A stretch of DNA of 5,365 nt from Vallitaleaceae bacterium (GTDB lineage: Bacteria > Bacillota > Clostridia > Lachnospirales > Vallitaleaceae), in NCBI GenBank assembly GCA_027858555.1, contig JAQICP010000261.1:1-5365 (forward strand). The letters run 5' to 3'. The translations under genes were made by a program, and so were the position numbers. A model generated the notes under the pieces. The model had not been told where the DNA came from. It did no database searches and saw only the letters and a program-made list of their open reading frames with translations. Position 1 is the stretch's first letter. Each line of letters starts with the position of its first letter. Of this stretch, positions 1-5,365 are shown in pieces.

Positions 1-384
1 GCACAAGAGAGTTTGAAGAAAAATTCGAATTCGTTAATTTGGGATATGTGTGGTAATAATCTTGAGAAAATAGATGGGAAAATGGTTTTTGATGCCTCTA
101 AAATGGGGGATTTAACTGCGAAAATACTTGTGGAGCAATATATTGAGTACCTCTCATGTGGTATTTCTACCTTTGTGACTATTTTTCGTCCTGAAATCAT
201 TATACTTGGAGGCGGACTAGTTGGTGCGGGTCAAGAATTGTTTGAAGAACTCAATATAAGAACATATGACAATACCTTTGGTGCATCAGAAATTGGGGTG
301 CCAAAGATTGTTAAGGCAGAGCTCGGCAATAATGCTGGCATAATTGGTGCAGCTTTACTTGAAAAATATGCAGATAAAAGATAA
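1..384 (+). CDS. ROK-family sugar kinase, C-terminal part (5' end outside window); candidate N-acetylmannosamine kinase
   Basis: The frame is open from base 1 to the TAA at 382-384, giving the last 127 residues of a protein whose family is normally about 290-320 residues. The start and the N-terminal ATP-binding and zinc-binding regions therefore lie upstream. Visible ROK hallmarks are a helix followed by RPEIIILGGG (visible residues about 64-72), where the family usually reads nPevIvlGGG, and the closing KAELGNNAGIIGAALL segment. The TTG at 13 could be read as a start but falls inside the conserved C-terminal domain, so it is not the true one. ROK kinases phosphorylate sugars such as glucose, ManNAc or fructose at the expense of ATP in the cytoplasm. 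Specificity cannot be read from this part. The adjacent nanE makes ManNAc 6-kinase (NanK role) the best guess by context. Some ROK proteins are repressors, but those carry an N-terminal helix-turn-helix that cannot be checked here. Confidence 0.88.
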   Translation, partial: AQESLKKNSNSLIWDMCGNNLEKIDGKMVFDASKMGDLTAKILVEQYIEYLSCGISTFVTIFRPEIIILGGGLVGAGQELFEELNIRTYDNTFGASEIGVPKIVKAELGNNAGIIGAALLEKYADKR

Positions 385-428
385 ATGGATTAAACCGCTT
401 TTTATAATGAATAATCAAAATAACCTAA

Positions 429-440
429 TTGTATATACAA
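429..440. promoter_or_regulatory. 12-bp perfect palindrome, candidate GntR/HutC-type operator before nanE
   Basis: TTGTATATACAA is its own reverse complement and ends on the first bases of the nanE ribosome binding site (AAGGAG, 439-444). Its core GTATATAC fits the GT-N-TA-N-AC pattern described for HutC-subfamily GntR repressors, the group that includes the GlcNAc-responsive NagR/YvoA. A repressor bound here would block transcription into nanE, or its translation start. Only one copy is present in the window and no regulator gene is visible, so the regulator is an inference. An AT-rich palindrome of this length can also occur by chance. Confidence 0.4.
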
Positions 441-450
441 GGAGAAAATG

Positions 451-1200
451 ATGAAAACGACTGATAATAGAAAAAAAGAAATACTTGAATCTTTTAAGAA
501 TGGTTTGATTGTATCATGCCAAGTTCAACATGATGACCCAATTTACTCTGAAGAAATGGTTGTAAAAATGGCACAAGCTGCAATATGGGCAGGTGCAGTA
601 GGGATAAGAGCTAATTCGCCAGAACAGATAAGAGCAATTAAAGAACATGTCAACCTACCGATTATTGGATTGTGGAAAATTTGGAATGACCAAACAGATG
701 TGTTTATTACACCAACTCTGGAGGCAGTGAGAGCAGTTTGGGAGGCGGGAGCTGAAATAATTGCGTTGGATTGCACGAGTCAAATAAATACCGATGGCAA
801 ACCAGCATATGAACTCTTATCTATTGTAAAAAAAGAAATACCTGATGCAATAATATTTGCAGATGTGTCTAACTATGAAGAAGCCAAGAGAGCAGTTGAA
901 CTAGGAGCTGATATTGTTGGACCGACACTTTATGGATATACAGAAGAAACAAAACATATTGAACAACCAGATTTGCGTGAGTTTGCAAGAATGTGCCGAG
1001 ACTTCAGTGAGGAAGCCTACATAATTATGGAGGGGCATATTTATTCTCCTGAAGATGCAATTAAATGCCTATATTTAGGTGCTCATTCCGTTGTTGTAGG
1101 GAGTGCCATTACTAGACCACACCTAATTGCTAAACGTTTTGTAGATTTGATGACAGGATATCAATCCAATTGGCGTGAAGCTGAAAGAAGTAAGCATTAA
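451..1200 (+). CDS. nanE: N-acetylmannosamine-6-phosphate 2-epimerase (NanE)
   Basis: This cytoplasmic TIM-barrel enzyme converts ManNAc-6-P to GlcNAc-6-P in sialic acid and ManNAc catabolism. Family motifs appear in order (numbered from the ATG at 448): GLIVSCQ (19-25), GAVGIRAN (49-56), LPIIGLWK with the presumed catalytic Lys77, FITPTL (87-91), EIIALD (103-108), ADVSNYEEA (138-146), GPTLYGYT (158-165), MEGHIYSPEDA with the presumed acid/base Glu195 (194-204) and VVVGSAITRP (215-224). About 250 residues is slightly long for the family (about 220-240). Two tandem ATGs occur at 448 and 451. AAGGAG at 439-444 lies 3 bases from the first and 6 from the second, so 451 is preferred, but 448 is possible. 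The gene follows the ROK kinase by about 66 bases and is probably co-transcribed with it. Several positions differ from the usual consensus: KRDY is KIWN, AEGRI is MEGHI and STTLSGYT is GPTLYGYT. It is a divergent member, though the key Lys and Glu remain. Confidence 0.9.
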   Translation: MKTTDNRKKEILESFKNGLIVSCQVQHDDPIYSEEMVVKMAQAAIWAGAVGIRANSPEQIRAIKEHVNLPIIGLWKIWNDQTDVFITPTLEAVRAVWEAGAEIIALDCTSQINTDGKPAYELLSIVKKEIPDAIIFADVSNYEEAKRAVELGADIVGPTLYGYTEETKHIEQPDLREFARMCRDFSEEAYIIMEGHIYSPEDAIKCLYLGAHSVVVGSAITRPHLIAKRFVDLMTGYQSNWREAERSKH

Positions 1201-1218
1201 ATCAAAAAAATAGGAGAA

Positions 1219-1516
1219 AAAAAGATTGCAAGTTTTGATGATAAATATCATGCGGGATCAATTTGAATATAAAATTTACAACTAAAATATTTAATGAAAA
1301 TCAATTTACAATCAAGCAATTATTTAGAATTTATTTTGAGCGAGGTGGTTTTCATTTAATGGTAACCATTATAGATTGTAGTGTGCTCGAAGATGCGGTG
1401 AAGTATCCAGAGAAATAGCTAAATCTTATCGTAAGAGTCAGTTGTTTTTGACAGTATTTGTGTACCTATCAACAAACGTACAATAGGAATTATTGAGTAG
1501 GATGTTATATGACTAA
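1219..1516 (+). pseudogene. Decayed C-terminal remnant of a glycyl radical enzyme (PFL/glycerol-dehydratase-like)
   Basis: No intact ORF exists here, but conceptual translation across frames rebuilds the last 90-100 residues of a glycyl radical enzyme. Frame 1 reads KIASFDDKYHAGSI (about 1222-1263). Frame 3 continues LNIKFTTKIF (1263-1292), then YFERGGFHLMVTIID (1332-1376), VLEDAVKYPEK (1383-1415), a TAG where the family has Tyr (1416-1418), and LNLIVRVSCF (1419-1448). Frame 2 continues VFVYLSTNVQ (1454-1483), a second TAG (1484-1486), and ELLSRMLYD to TAA (1487-1516). The family pattern is LN-x-KF, RTYFxxGG, LxDAxxHPExYxxLIVRVxGYS and LSxxVQDEIIxRT. The radical-site Gly (GGT expected) is TGT, Cys, at 1443-1445. 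Members are about 800 residues, so roughly 700 N-terminal residues are gone. An AGGAG at 1212-1216 precedes the relic with no proper start codon, which suggests a deletion joint. Substrate class cannot be assigned; LIVRVSGF-type wording is closer to the dehydratase/lyase group than to classical pyruvate formate-lyase. It cannot be functional. Confidence 0.82.
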
Positions 1517-2510
1517 ACCAACAGAAATCAATCAAAGAAGAAAAATACAACAGTATAATTCATGGATTCTATTTATCAAACCGATTTTTAAGCAAATGGT
1601 TTGGGGTGGAAATAGATTAGAGTCAGATTTTGGCTATGAAATACCAAATAATCATACTGGTGAATGCTGGGCGGTTAGTGCACTTCCTAATGGAGATTGT
1701 CAAATATATACTAAAAGGGGAAATTCACCATATGATGGAAAATTTTTAAGTGATTTATGGCGGAATCAAAAAGAAATATTTGGTGGATTACCAGGAGATC
1801 AATTTCCGCTCTTATTGAAAATAATTGATGCAAAAGCAGATTTAAGTATTCAAGTACATCCGAATGACACATTTGCTAGTATCCACGAAAAGGGATCTCT
1901 AGGGAAAACAGAATGTTGGTATATTTTGGAATGTGATGAAGATGCACAAATTGTCGTAGGTCATAATGCTAGGTCTAAAGAAGAAATGACACTTATGATT
2001 GAAGAAAACAGATGGGAAGAATTGATTTGCAAGAAAAGTATTCATTCAGAAGATTTTTTTCAGATAGAACCAGGAACGGTTCATGCAATTAAAGCTGGAA
2101 CATTAATATTAGAAATTCAACAGAGTAGTGATATTACATATAGGCTATATGATTATGATAGATATGAAGGTGGTATAAAAAGAGAACTTCATATCGACAA
2201 AAGTATAGAGGTTATAAATTGCCCTTCTCGAGAACTGTCAGACTGTCGAAAACTTAGCAGACAACAATTGAATAAAGGTGTCTTTAAAGAAAAGTTAATC
2301 CGTTGTCTTTACTATGATGTGGATCGTATTGTGATTAATGGCTCTTATGATTTTGTCCAACAGGAACCATTTACGATTCTGTGTGTAATAAAGGGTGAAG
2401 GGATGATAGATGGCATTTCAATTAAAAAGGGTGATTTTTTCATTTTGCCTTACGGCTACGGTGAATATGCTATAGCTGGAACTCTTGAAATTATTAAAGT
2501 AGTCAGTTAA
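1509..2510 (+). CDS. manA: Mannose-6-phosphate isomerase, type I (cupin)
   Basis: This zinc-dependent cytoplasmic enzyme interconverts mannose-6-P and fructose-6-P. Visible motifs are FIKPIFKQMVWGG (22-34; usual L-x-P-x-F-x-x-x-x-WGG), GECW (51-54), PLLLKIIDAKADLSIQVHPND (100-120) with zinc ligands Gln115 and His117, GKTECWYIL with ligand Glu135, PGTVHAI with ligand His192, and ITYRLYDYDR with the catalytic Arg212. A C-terminal cupin-like domain follows, ending with KKGDFFILPYG (306-316). All four metal ligands are intact. At 333 residues it is some 15-20 longer than typical Bacillus-type short ManA proteins. The excess is an unconserved N-terminus (about residues 1-20). ATG 1509 is the only usual start codon before the conserved region. 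Its weak AGGA (1499-1502, 6-base spacing) lies within codons of the glycyl radical enzyme relic, and the gene overlaps the last 8 bases of that relic. Mannose-6-P metabolism fits beside an amino-sugar catabolic pair. Confidence 0.92.
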   Translation: MTKPTEINQRRKIQQYNSWILFIKPIFKQMVWGGNRLESDFGYEIPNNHTGECWAVSALPNGDCQIYTKRGNSPYDGKFLSDLWRNQKEIFGGLPGDQFPLLLKIIDAKADLSIQVHPNDTFASIHEKGSLGKTECWYILECDEDAQIVVGHNARSKEEMTLMIEENRWEELICKKSIHSEDFFQIEPGTVHAIKAGTLILEIQQSSDITYRLYDYDRYEGGIKRELHIDKSIEVINCPSRELSDCRKLSRQQLNKGVFKEKLIRCLYYDVDRIVINGSYDFVQQEPFTILCVIKGEGMIDGISIKKGDFFILPYGYGEYAIAGTLEIIKVVS

Positions 2511-2617
2511 AGTCGTAATCTGAAATAGTGTTATTTTTTATTAAAGATCAATATTATGGATTAGAGTGTAAAACGGTTATATGATTATACTAGTGGAAAT
2601 TTAAATTGGAGGATAAT

Positions 2618-3607
2618 GTGAAAAAAATAAGATTCGCTGTTGTAGGTACTAATTTCATTACTAAAAGATTTTTAGAAGCAGCATATCTTCTGAATCAGTT
2701 TGAATTTGCTGCGGTCTATTCGCGGGATTTAAATAGGGGAAGAGCTTTTATACATGATTTGGAAAGTGTTCGAGTTTTTGATTGCTTTGATGATTTGGTG
2801 AATTCAAAAGATATTGACGCAGTATATATTGCGAGTCCCACCTATTGTCATGCCTCTCAGAGTATTCTTTTGATTGAGAACGGAAAGCATGTACTTTGTG
2901 AAAAACCTATCGCATCAAATCTCTTCGAATGGAAAAACATGATCCATGTAGCTAATGAAAATAAAAAAATCATTCTAGAAGCAATGCGTCCCCTATTCAC
3001 ACCGGCGTATCAAATTATTAAGGAAAATCTCATAAAAATTGGTCCTATCAGGAAGGTTAATTTCAATTTTTGTCAGTACTCTTCGAGGTATGATAACTTT
3101 AAAGCTGGTATCATTGAGAACGCTTTTAAACCGGAATTATCAAATGGTGCATTGATGGATATTGGCGTTTATTGTGTTGCAGTATTAGTTAGTTTATTTG
3201 GAAAACCCATTAATATATCAGCAAATGGGTATATATTACCAAAAAGTATTGATGCTATGGGAAATATAATTGCACTATACAATGGAATGGAAGCAAACTT
3301 AGTTTATTCTAAAATAACAAATTCAGAGTTACCATGTGAGATTCAAGGTGAGAAAGGAACACTTTATTTCGAACAGATTGTATCTCCAAAGCATATGAGA
3401 ATAAAATACAATGATGGACATGTGGAAATGTTACCAGAAGCCGTATATTTGCCCTATGATATGGTTTATGCAATTGAAGCTTTTACAAATATGATTAACG
3501 GCAAAAGTATACAGGATGAATATAATAGAATCACAACAAACTCAATGGAAGTTATCGATGAGGCAAGAAAACAAATTGGAATAATCTATCCAGCTGACTT
3601 GCTTTAA
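2618..3607 (+). CDS. Gfo/Idh/MocA-family NAD(P)-dependent oxidoreductase
   Basis: GGAGG at 2608-2612 sits 5 bases before GTG 2618, which fixes the start. The in-frame TTG at 2606 overlaps that site and is rejected. The product is 329 residues, normal for the family. The N-terminal Rossmann domain shows KIRFAVVGTNFI (3-14; the dinucleotide loop has Asn where many members have Gly), AAVYSRD (31-37), IDAVYIASPTYCHA (66-79) and CEKPIASN (94-101) with the conserved EKP lysine (Lys96). The C-terminal alpha/beta domain follows from about 122 (EAMRPLFTPAY), with GALMDIGVY (177-185) carrying the family Asp and Tyr. These enzymes oxidise or reduce sugars, cyclitols or related compounds with NAD(P). The SSRYDNFKAG stretch recalls the YulF/YrbE-like subgroup, but the substrate cannot be named. 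It lies 107 bases after manA and may be co-transcribed with it. There is no signal peptide, so it should be cytoplasmic. Confidence 0.88.
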   Translation: MKKIRFAVVGTNFITKRFLEAAYLLNQFEFAAVYSRDLNRGRAFIHDLESVRVFDCFDDLVNSKDIDAVYIASPTYCHASQSILLIENGKHVLCEKPIASNLFEWKNMIHVANENKKIILEAMRPLFTPAYQIIKENLIKIGPIRKVNFNFCQYSSRYDNFKAGIIENAFKPELSNGALMDIGVYCVAVLVSLFGKPINISANGYILPKSIDAMGNIIALYNGMEANLVYSKITNSELPCEIQGEKGTLYFEQIVSPKHMRIKYNDGHVEMLPEAVYLPYDMVYAIEAFTNMINGKSIQDEYNRITTNSMEVIDEARKQIGIIYPADLL

Positions 3608-3630
3608 GCTTTGTAATACAGCTCATTAAT

Positions 3631-3649
3631 TTAAGTTGATTATACTTAA
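3631..3649. repeat. Short inverted repeat downstream of the oxidoreductase gene
   Basis: TTAAGT (3631-3636) and ACTTAA (3644-3649) form perfect 6-bp arms around a 7-base loop. The right arm overlaps by two bases the left arm of the larger dyad at 3648-3673, so the two structures would compete if both formed in RNA. The stem is AT-rich and weak. Its function is unknown, and it may be chance in AT-rich intergenic DNA. Confidence 0.35.
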
Positions 3650-3673
3650 TATCATGATACATGTCATGATATT
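3648..3673. repeat. 10-bp perfect inverted repeat, possible operator or weak terminator
   Basis: Arms AATATCATGA (3648-3657) and TCATGATATT (3664-3673) are exact reverse complements around a 6-base loop. It lies 40 bases after the oxidoreductase stop and about 85 before the chemoreceptor start. A mixed GGTTTTG follows rather than a run of T, and the stem is AT-rich, so it is a poor intrinsic terminator by the usual criteria. A dimeric-repressor operator is equally possible. Which role it has cannot be decided from sequence alone. Confidence 0.5.
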
Positions 3674-3701
3674 GGTTTTGAACAAAGGTTACATAAAATG
3701 G

Positions 3702-3730
3702 TTTATAGTATTAAAATTATAAACTATAAT
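3702..3730 (+). promoter_or_regulatory. Probable vegetative (sigma-A) promoter of the chemoreceptor gene
   Basis: A perfect TATAAT -10 element (3725-3730) is preceded at 17 bases by TTTATA (3702-3707), a 4-of-6 match to TTGACA. It lies 28 bases before the ATG. The elements sit in overlapping inverted repeats: GTTTATA (3701-3707) with TATAAAC (3718-3724), and TTATAGT (3703-3709) with ACTATAA (3723-3729). These could serve as an operator, or arise by chance from AT-rich sequence. No sigma-D-type motility promoter (TAAA with a CGATA-like -10) is visible. Confidence 0.42.
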
Positions 3731-3758
3731 AATTCAAACATTGAAAGGAAAGAATGTA

Positions 3759-5365
3759 ATGAAATTAAAGATTAAATCAAAATTGATACTTACTTTTACC
3801 GGATTAGTTATCATTGTTTTGCTTTCAAATGGGATGATGTTTATGAATTTAATGAAGATTCAAACGAATACTAAGGAAATCACAAAGAATTGGTTGAGTA
3901 GAATAGAAAATGCTTATACCATTAATACTTTGACAACAGAGTTTCGTATTTTGGAGTTTCAACATATCGCCACAAGTACTAGTGAGATGGATATAATAAA
4001 AACTAATATGAACGAAATTAATCAAAGAGTTAATGAAGAAATTATGTTATATGAAGCTCAAATCTATAATGAGGAAGACAAATCAGTACTTGAGATGCTC
4101 AAGACCAAATGGGATGCATATTTCATTATCCACGATGACCTCATTAAATTAAGTAACAAGCTCTTAAAAGATGAAGGCATGGATTTAATGAGCGGGGAGG
4201 GCGAGGTGGCATATGCTGAAGTCTCTGGTTTGTGCTCAGAACTAGTATCATTTAGTACCACACAGGCAAAAAGCAAAAGCGCATCTGTTGAAAGGATTTT
4301 TAATGATTCGGTTGCTACTATGGTGAGCGTTAACATCTTTTTAATAATCACTTGCTTATTATCAGCTATAATTCTTTCTCGTAATATTGTAAGCCCAATT
4401 GTTAGATTAGGAAAAAGATTTCAACTTTTAGCAGAACAAGGTGGAGATTTAACACAAAAAATTGAAATCAAATCAAAGGATGAGATATATGACCTTGCAA
4501 ACGGTGTTAACAAATTTATTGAAAATATACGTGGCATTATTGTGGAGGTTAATGAAAATTCAAATAAAGTACAAAGTGCTTCCGAAGGTGTGCTTAGTAA
4601 TTTAAAAAGTTTGAATAATGATATTGAAGGAACATCAGCAAATGTAGCGACTTTAGCCATTGCAATGAATTCAACAGCTCTCACTGCAGAGGAAGCTAGT
4701 GCATCCTCAATACAAATAGAGACAGCCATTGAATCAGTAGCACTTAAGACACAAGAAGGCGCGAATGAAGCAGGAGCAATAAGCTATAGAGCTATTTCTT
4801 TAAAGGATGGTGTGACTACTTCGAAAAATCAAGCATTAGATATTTATAATGTTTCAAAACAACAATTAGAAATTGCAATATTGAAATCTAAAGAAGTTAT
4901 TAGAATTGAAGCACTATCCACATCGATTTTAGAGATTTCATCCCAAACAAATCTATTAGCTTTAAATGCAGCAATAGAAGCTGCGAGAGCTGGAGAAGCA
5001 GGTAAAGGGTTTGCTGTTGTTTCTGATGAAATCAGAAAATTGGCAGAAGACTCTGAGAACAGAGCAAATGAAATCCAGGAAATTACAAAATATGTTATTG
5101 AATCAGTTGATAATTTAGCTAAAAGTTCGGAAAATCTGATGGTATTTATAGATAGCAGTGTTATTAAAGATTATAATGGGTTCATTGATGTATCTGATCA
5201 CGATAGTGAGGACGCTAATTATGTTAACGACTTAGTAACGGATATTAGTGCTGTGACAGAGGAGTTAACTGCTTCTGCAGCAGGAATTGCTAAAGCAATT
5301 TTTGATGTTTCACATACAATTAATAAAGGTGCAGAAGAAACAGATAATATTAATCAAAATATATC
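3759..5365 (+). CDS. Methyl-accepting chemotaxis protein (3' end beyond window)
   Basis: This is a membrane chemoreceptor that senses a ligand and controls the CheA kinase. The frame is open from ATG 3759 to the window end (535 codons) with no stop. The start follows AAAGGAA (3744-3750) by 8 bases; the nearby ATG at 3754 is followed at once by TAA. Layout: a short basic N-terminus, TM1 about 9-31, a helical extracytoplasmic sensor about 35-185 resembling the four-helix-bundle MCP type, TM2 about 188-207, HAMP about 208-260 (SPIVRLGKRF, GDLTQKIEIKSKDEIYDLA), then the coiled-coil signalling domain. The hairpin tip that binds CheW/CheA is classical, from EISSQTNLLALNAAIEAA through RAGEAGKGFAVVSDEIRKLAE (392-430). 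After it comes VIKDYNGF (468-475), a segment I recognise from clostridial receptors, then TEELTAS (500-506). The ligand is unknown. It follows the oxidoreductase by 151 bases with its own probable promoter, so it is likely a separate unit. Confidence 0.93.
   Translation, partial: MKLKIKSKLILTFTGLVIIVLLSNGMMFMNLMKIQTNTKEITKNWLSRIENAYTINTLTTEFRILEFQHIATSTSEMDIIKTNMNEINQRVNEEIMLYEAQIYNEEDKSVLEMLKTKWDAYFIIHDDLIKLSNKLLKDEGMDLMSGEGEVAYAEVSGLCSELVSFSTTQAKSKSASVERIFNDSVATMVSVNIFLIITCLLSAIILSRNIVSPIVRLGKRFQLLAEQGGDLTQKIEIKSKDEIYDLANGVNKFIENIRGIIVEVNENSNKVQSASEGVLSNLKSLNNDIEGTSANVATLAIAMNSTALTAEEASASSIQIETAIESVALKTQEGANEAGAISYRAISLKDGVTTSKNQALDIYNVSKQQLEIAILKSKEVIRIEALSTSILEISSQTNLLALNAAIEAARAGEAGKGFAVVSDEIRKLAEDSENRANEIQEITKYVIESVDNLAKSSENLMVFIDSSVIKDYNGFIDVSDHDSEDANYVNDLVTDISAVTEELTASAAGIAKAIFDVSHTINKGAEETDNINQNI

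Noticed and set aside
403..408. TATAAT in the ROK-nanE gap as a nanE promoter.
   Set aside because: No acceptable -35 lies 16-18 bases upstream, and the short gap suggests co-transcription. A lone -10 in AT-rich DNA is not enough.
543..776. Minus-strand ORF opposite nanE.
   Set aside because: It lies wholly inside a well-supported gene, with no family motif or ribosome binding site: a shadow.
1226..1285. A 19-codon ORF (TTG start) 9 bases after an AGGAG at 1212-1216.
   Set aside because: It crosses the frame in which the glycyl radical enzyme wording is readable and has no recognisable content. The ribosome binding site is better explained as a leftover next to a deletion joint.
1416..1486. 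In-frame TAG and TGA codons read as pyrrolysine, selenocysteine or programmed recoding.
   Set aside because: TAG replaces a family tyrosine, TGA arises from a one-base deletion, a second TAG follows, and most of the gene is missing. Decay explains all of these together, and no recoding structure is evident.
2516..2540. Possible terminator after manA (AAATA and TATTT arms followed by T-rich sequence).
   Set aside because: The stem is only five A/T pairs, far too weak for an intrinsic terminator.
2606..2617. TTG at 2606 as the start of the oxidoreductase.
   Set aside because: It overlaps the GGAGG ribosome binding site itself. GTG 2618 is correctly spaced and places the Rossmann strand at the expected N-terminal position.
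4064..4729. Two minus-strand ORFs opposite the chemoreceptor (4064-4351 and 4421-4729).
   Set aside because: Both are antisense to a continuous, motif-rich receptor frame, and their translations are low-complexity Ser/Leu-rich, as expected of shadows.

Overview
The window is AT-rich (roughly one third G+C by eye) with strong AGGAG-type ribosome binding sites. Every recognisable gene lies on the plus strand. Protein styles (a short type I mannose-6-phosphate isomerase, a clostridial-looking chemoreceptor, a glycyl radical enzyme relic, NanE) suggest an anaerobic low-GC Firmicute, most likely of the Clostridia. Genus cannot be told from the sequence.

Layout. 1-384 is the C-terminal part of a ROK-family sugar kinase that begins outside the window. 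After a 66-base gap holding a perfect 12-bp palindrome next to the ribosome binding site comes nanE (451-1200), N-acetylmannosamine-6-phosphate 2-epimerase. The roughly 300 bases after nanE, which carry no intact ORF, are not empty. They hold the decayed C-terminal end of a glycyl radical enzyme (about 1219-1516), with two frame changes, internal stop codons and the radical-bearing glycine changed to cysteine. Its tail runs into the start of manA (1509-2510), a type I mannose-6-phosphate isomerase. A gap of about 107 bases leads to a Gfo/Idh/MocA-family oxidoreductase (2618-3607). A 151-base intergenic region then carries several inverted repeats and a probable promoter. Last is a methyl-accepting chemotaxis protein (3759 to the window end, 3' end not included).

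How the genes fit. The ROK kinase and NanE are consistent with N-acetylmannosamine (sialic-acid-derived) catabolism: ManNAc to ManNAc-6-P to GlcNAc-6-P. ManA links mannose-6-P with fructose-6-P, so the first three intact genes all act on hexose or hexosamine phosphates. The oxidoreductase probably acts on a sugar or cyclitol derivative, but its substrate is not readable. The chemoreceptor looks like a separate transcription unit.

I see no new multi-gene system. The most notable finding is the glycyl radical enzyme relic between nanE and manA. Secondary points are the divergent NanE active-site surroundings and the GntR/HutC-like palindrome in front of nanE.
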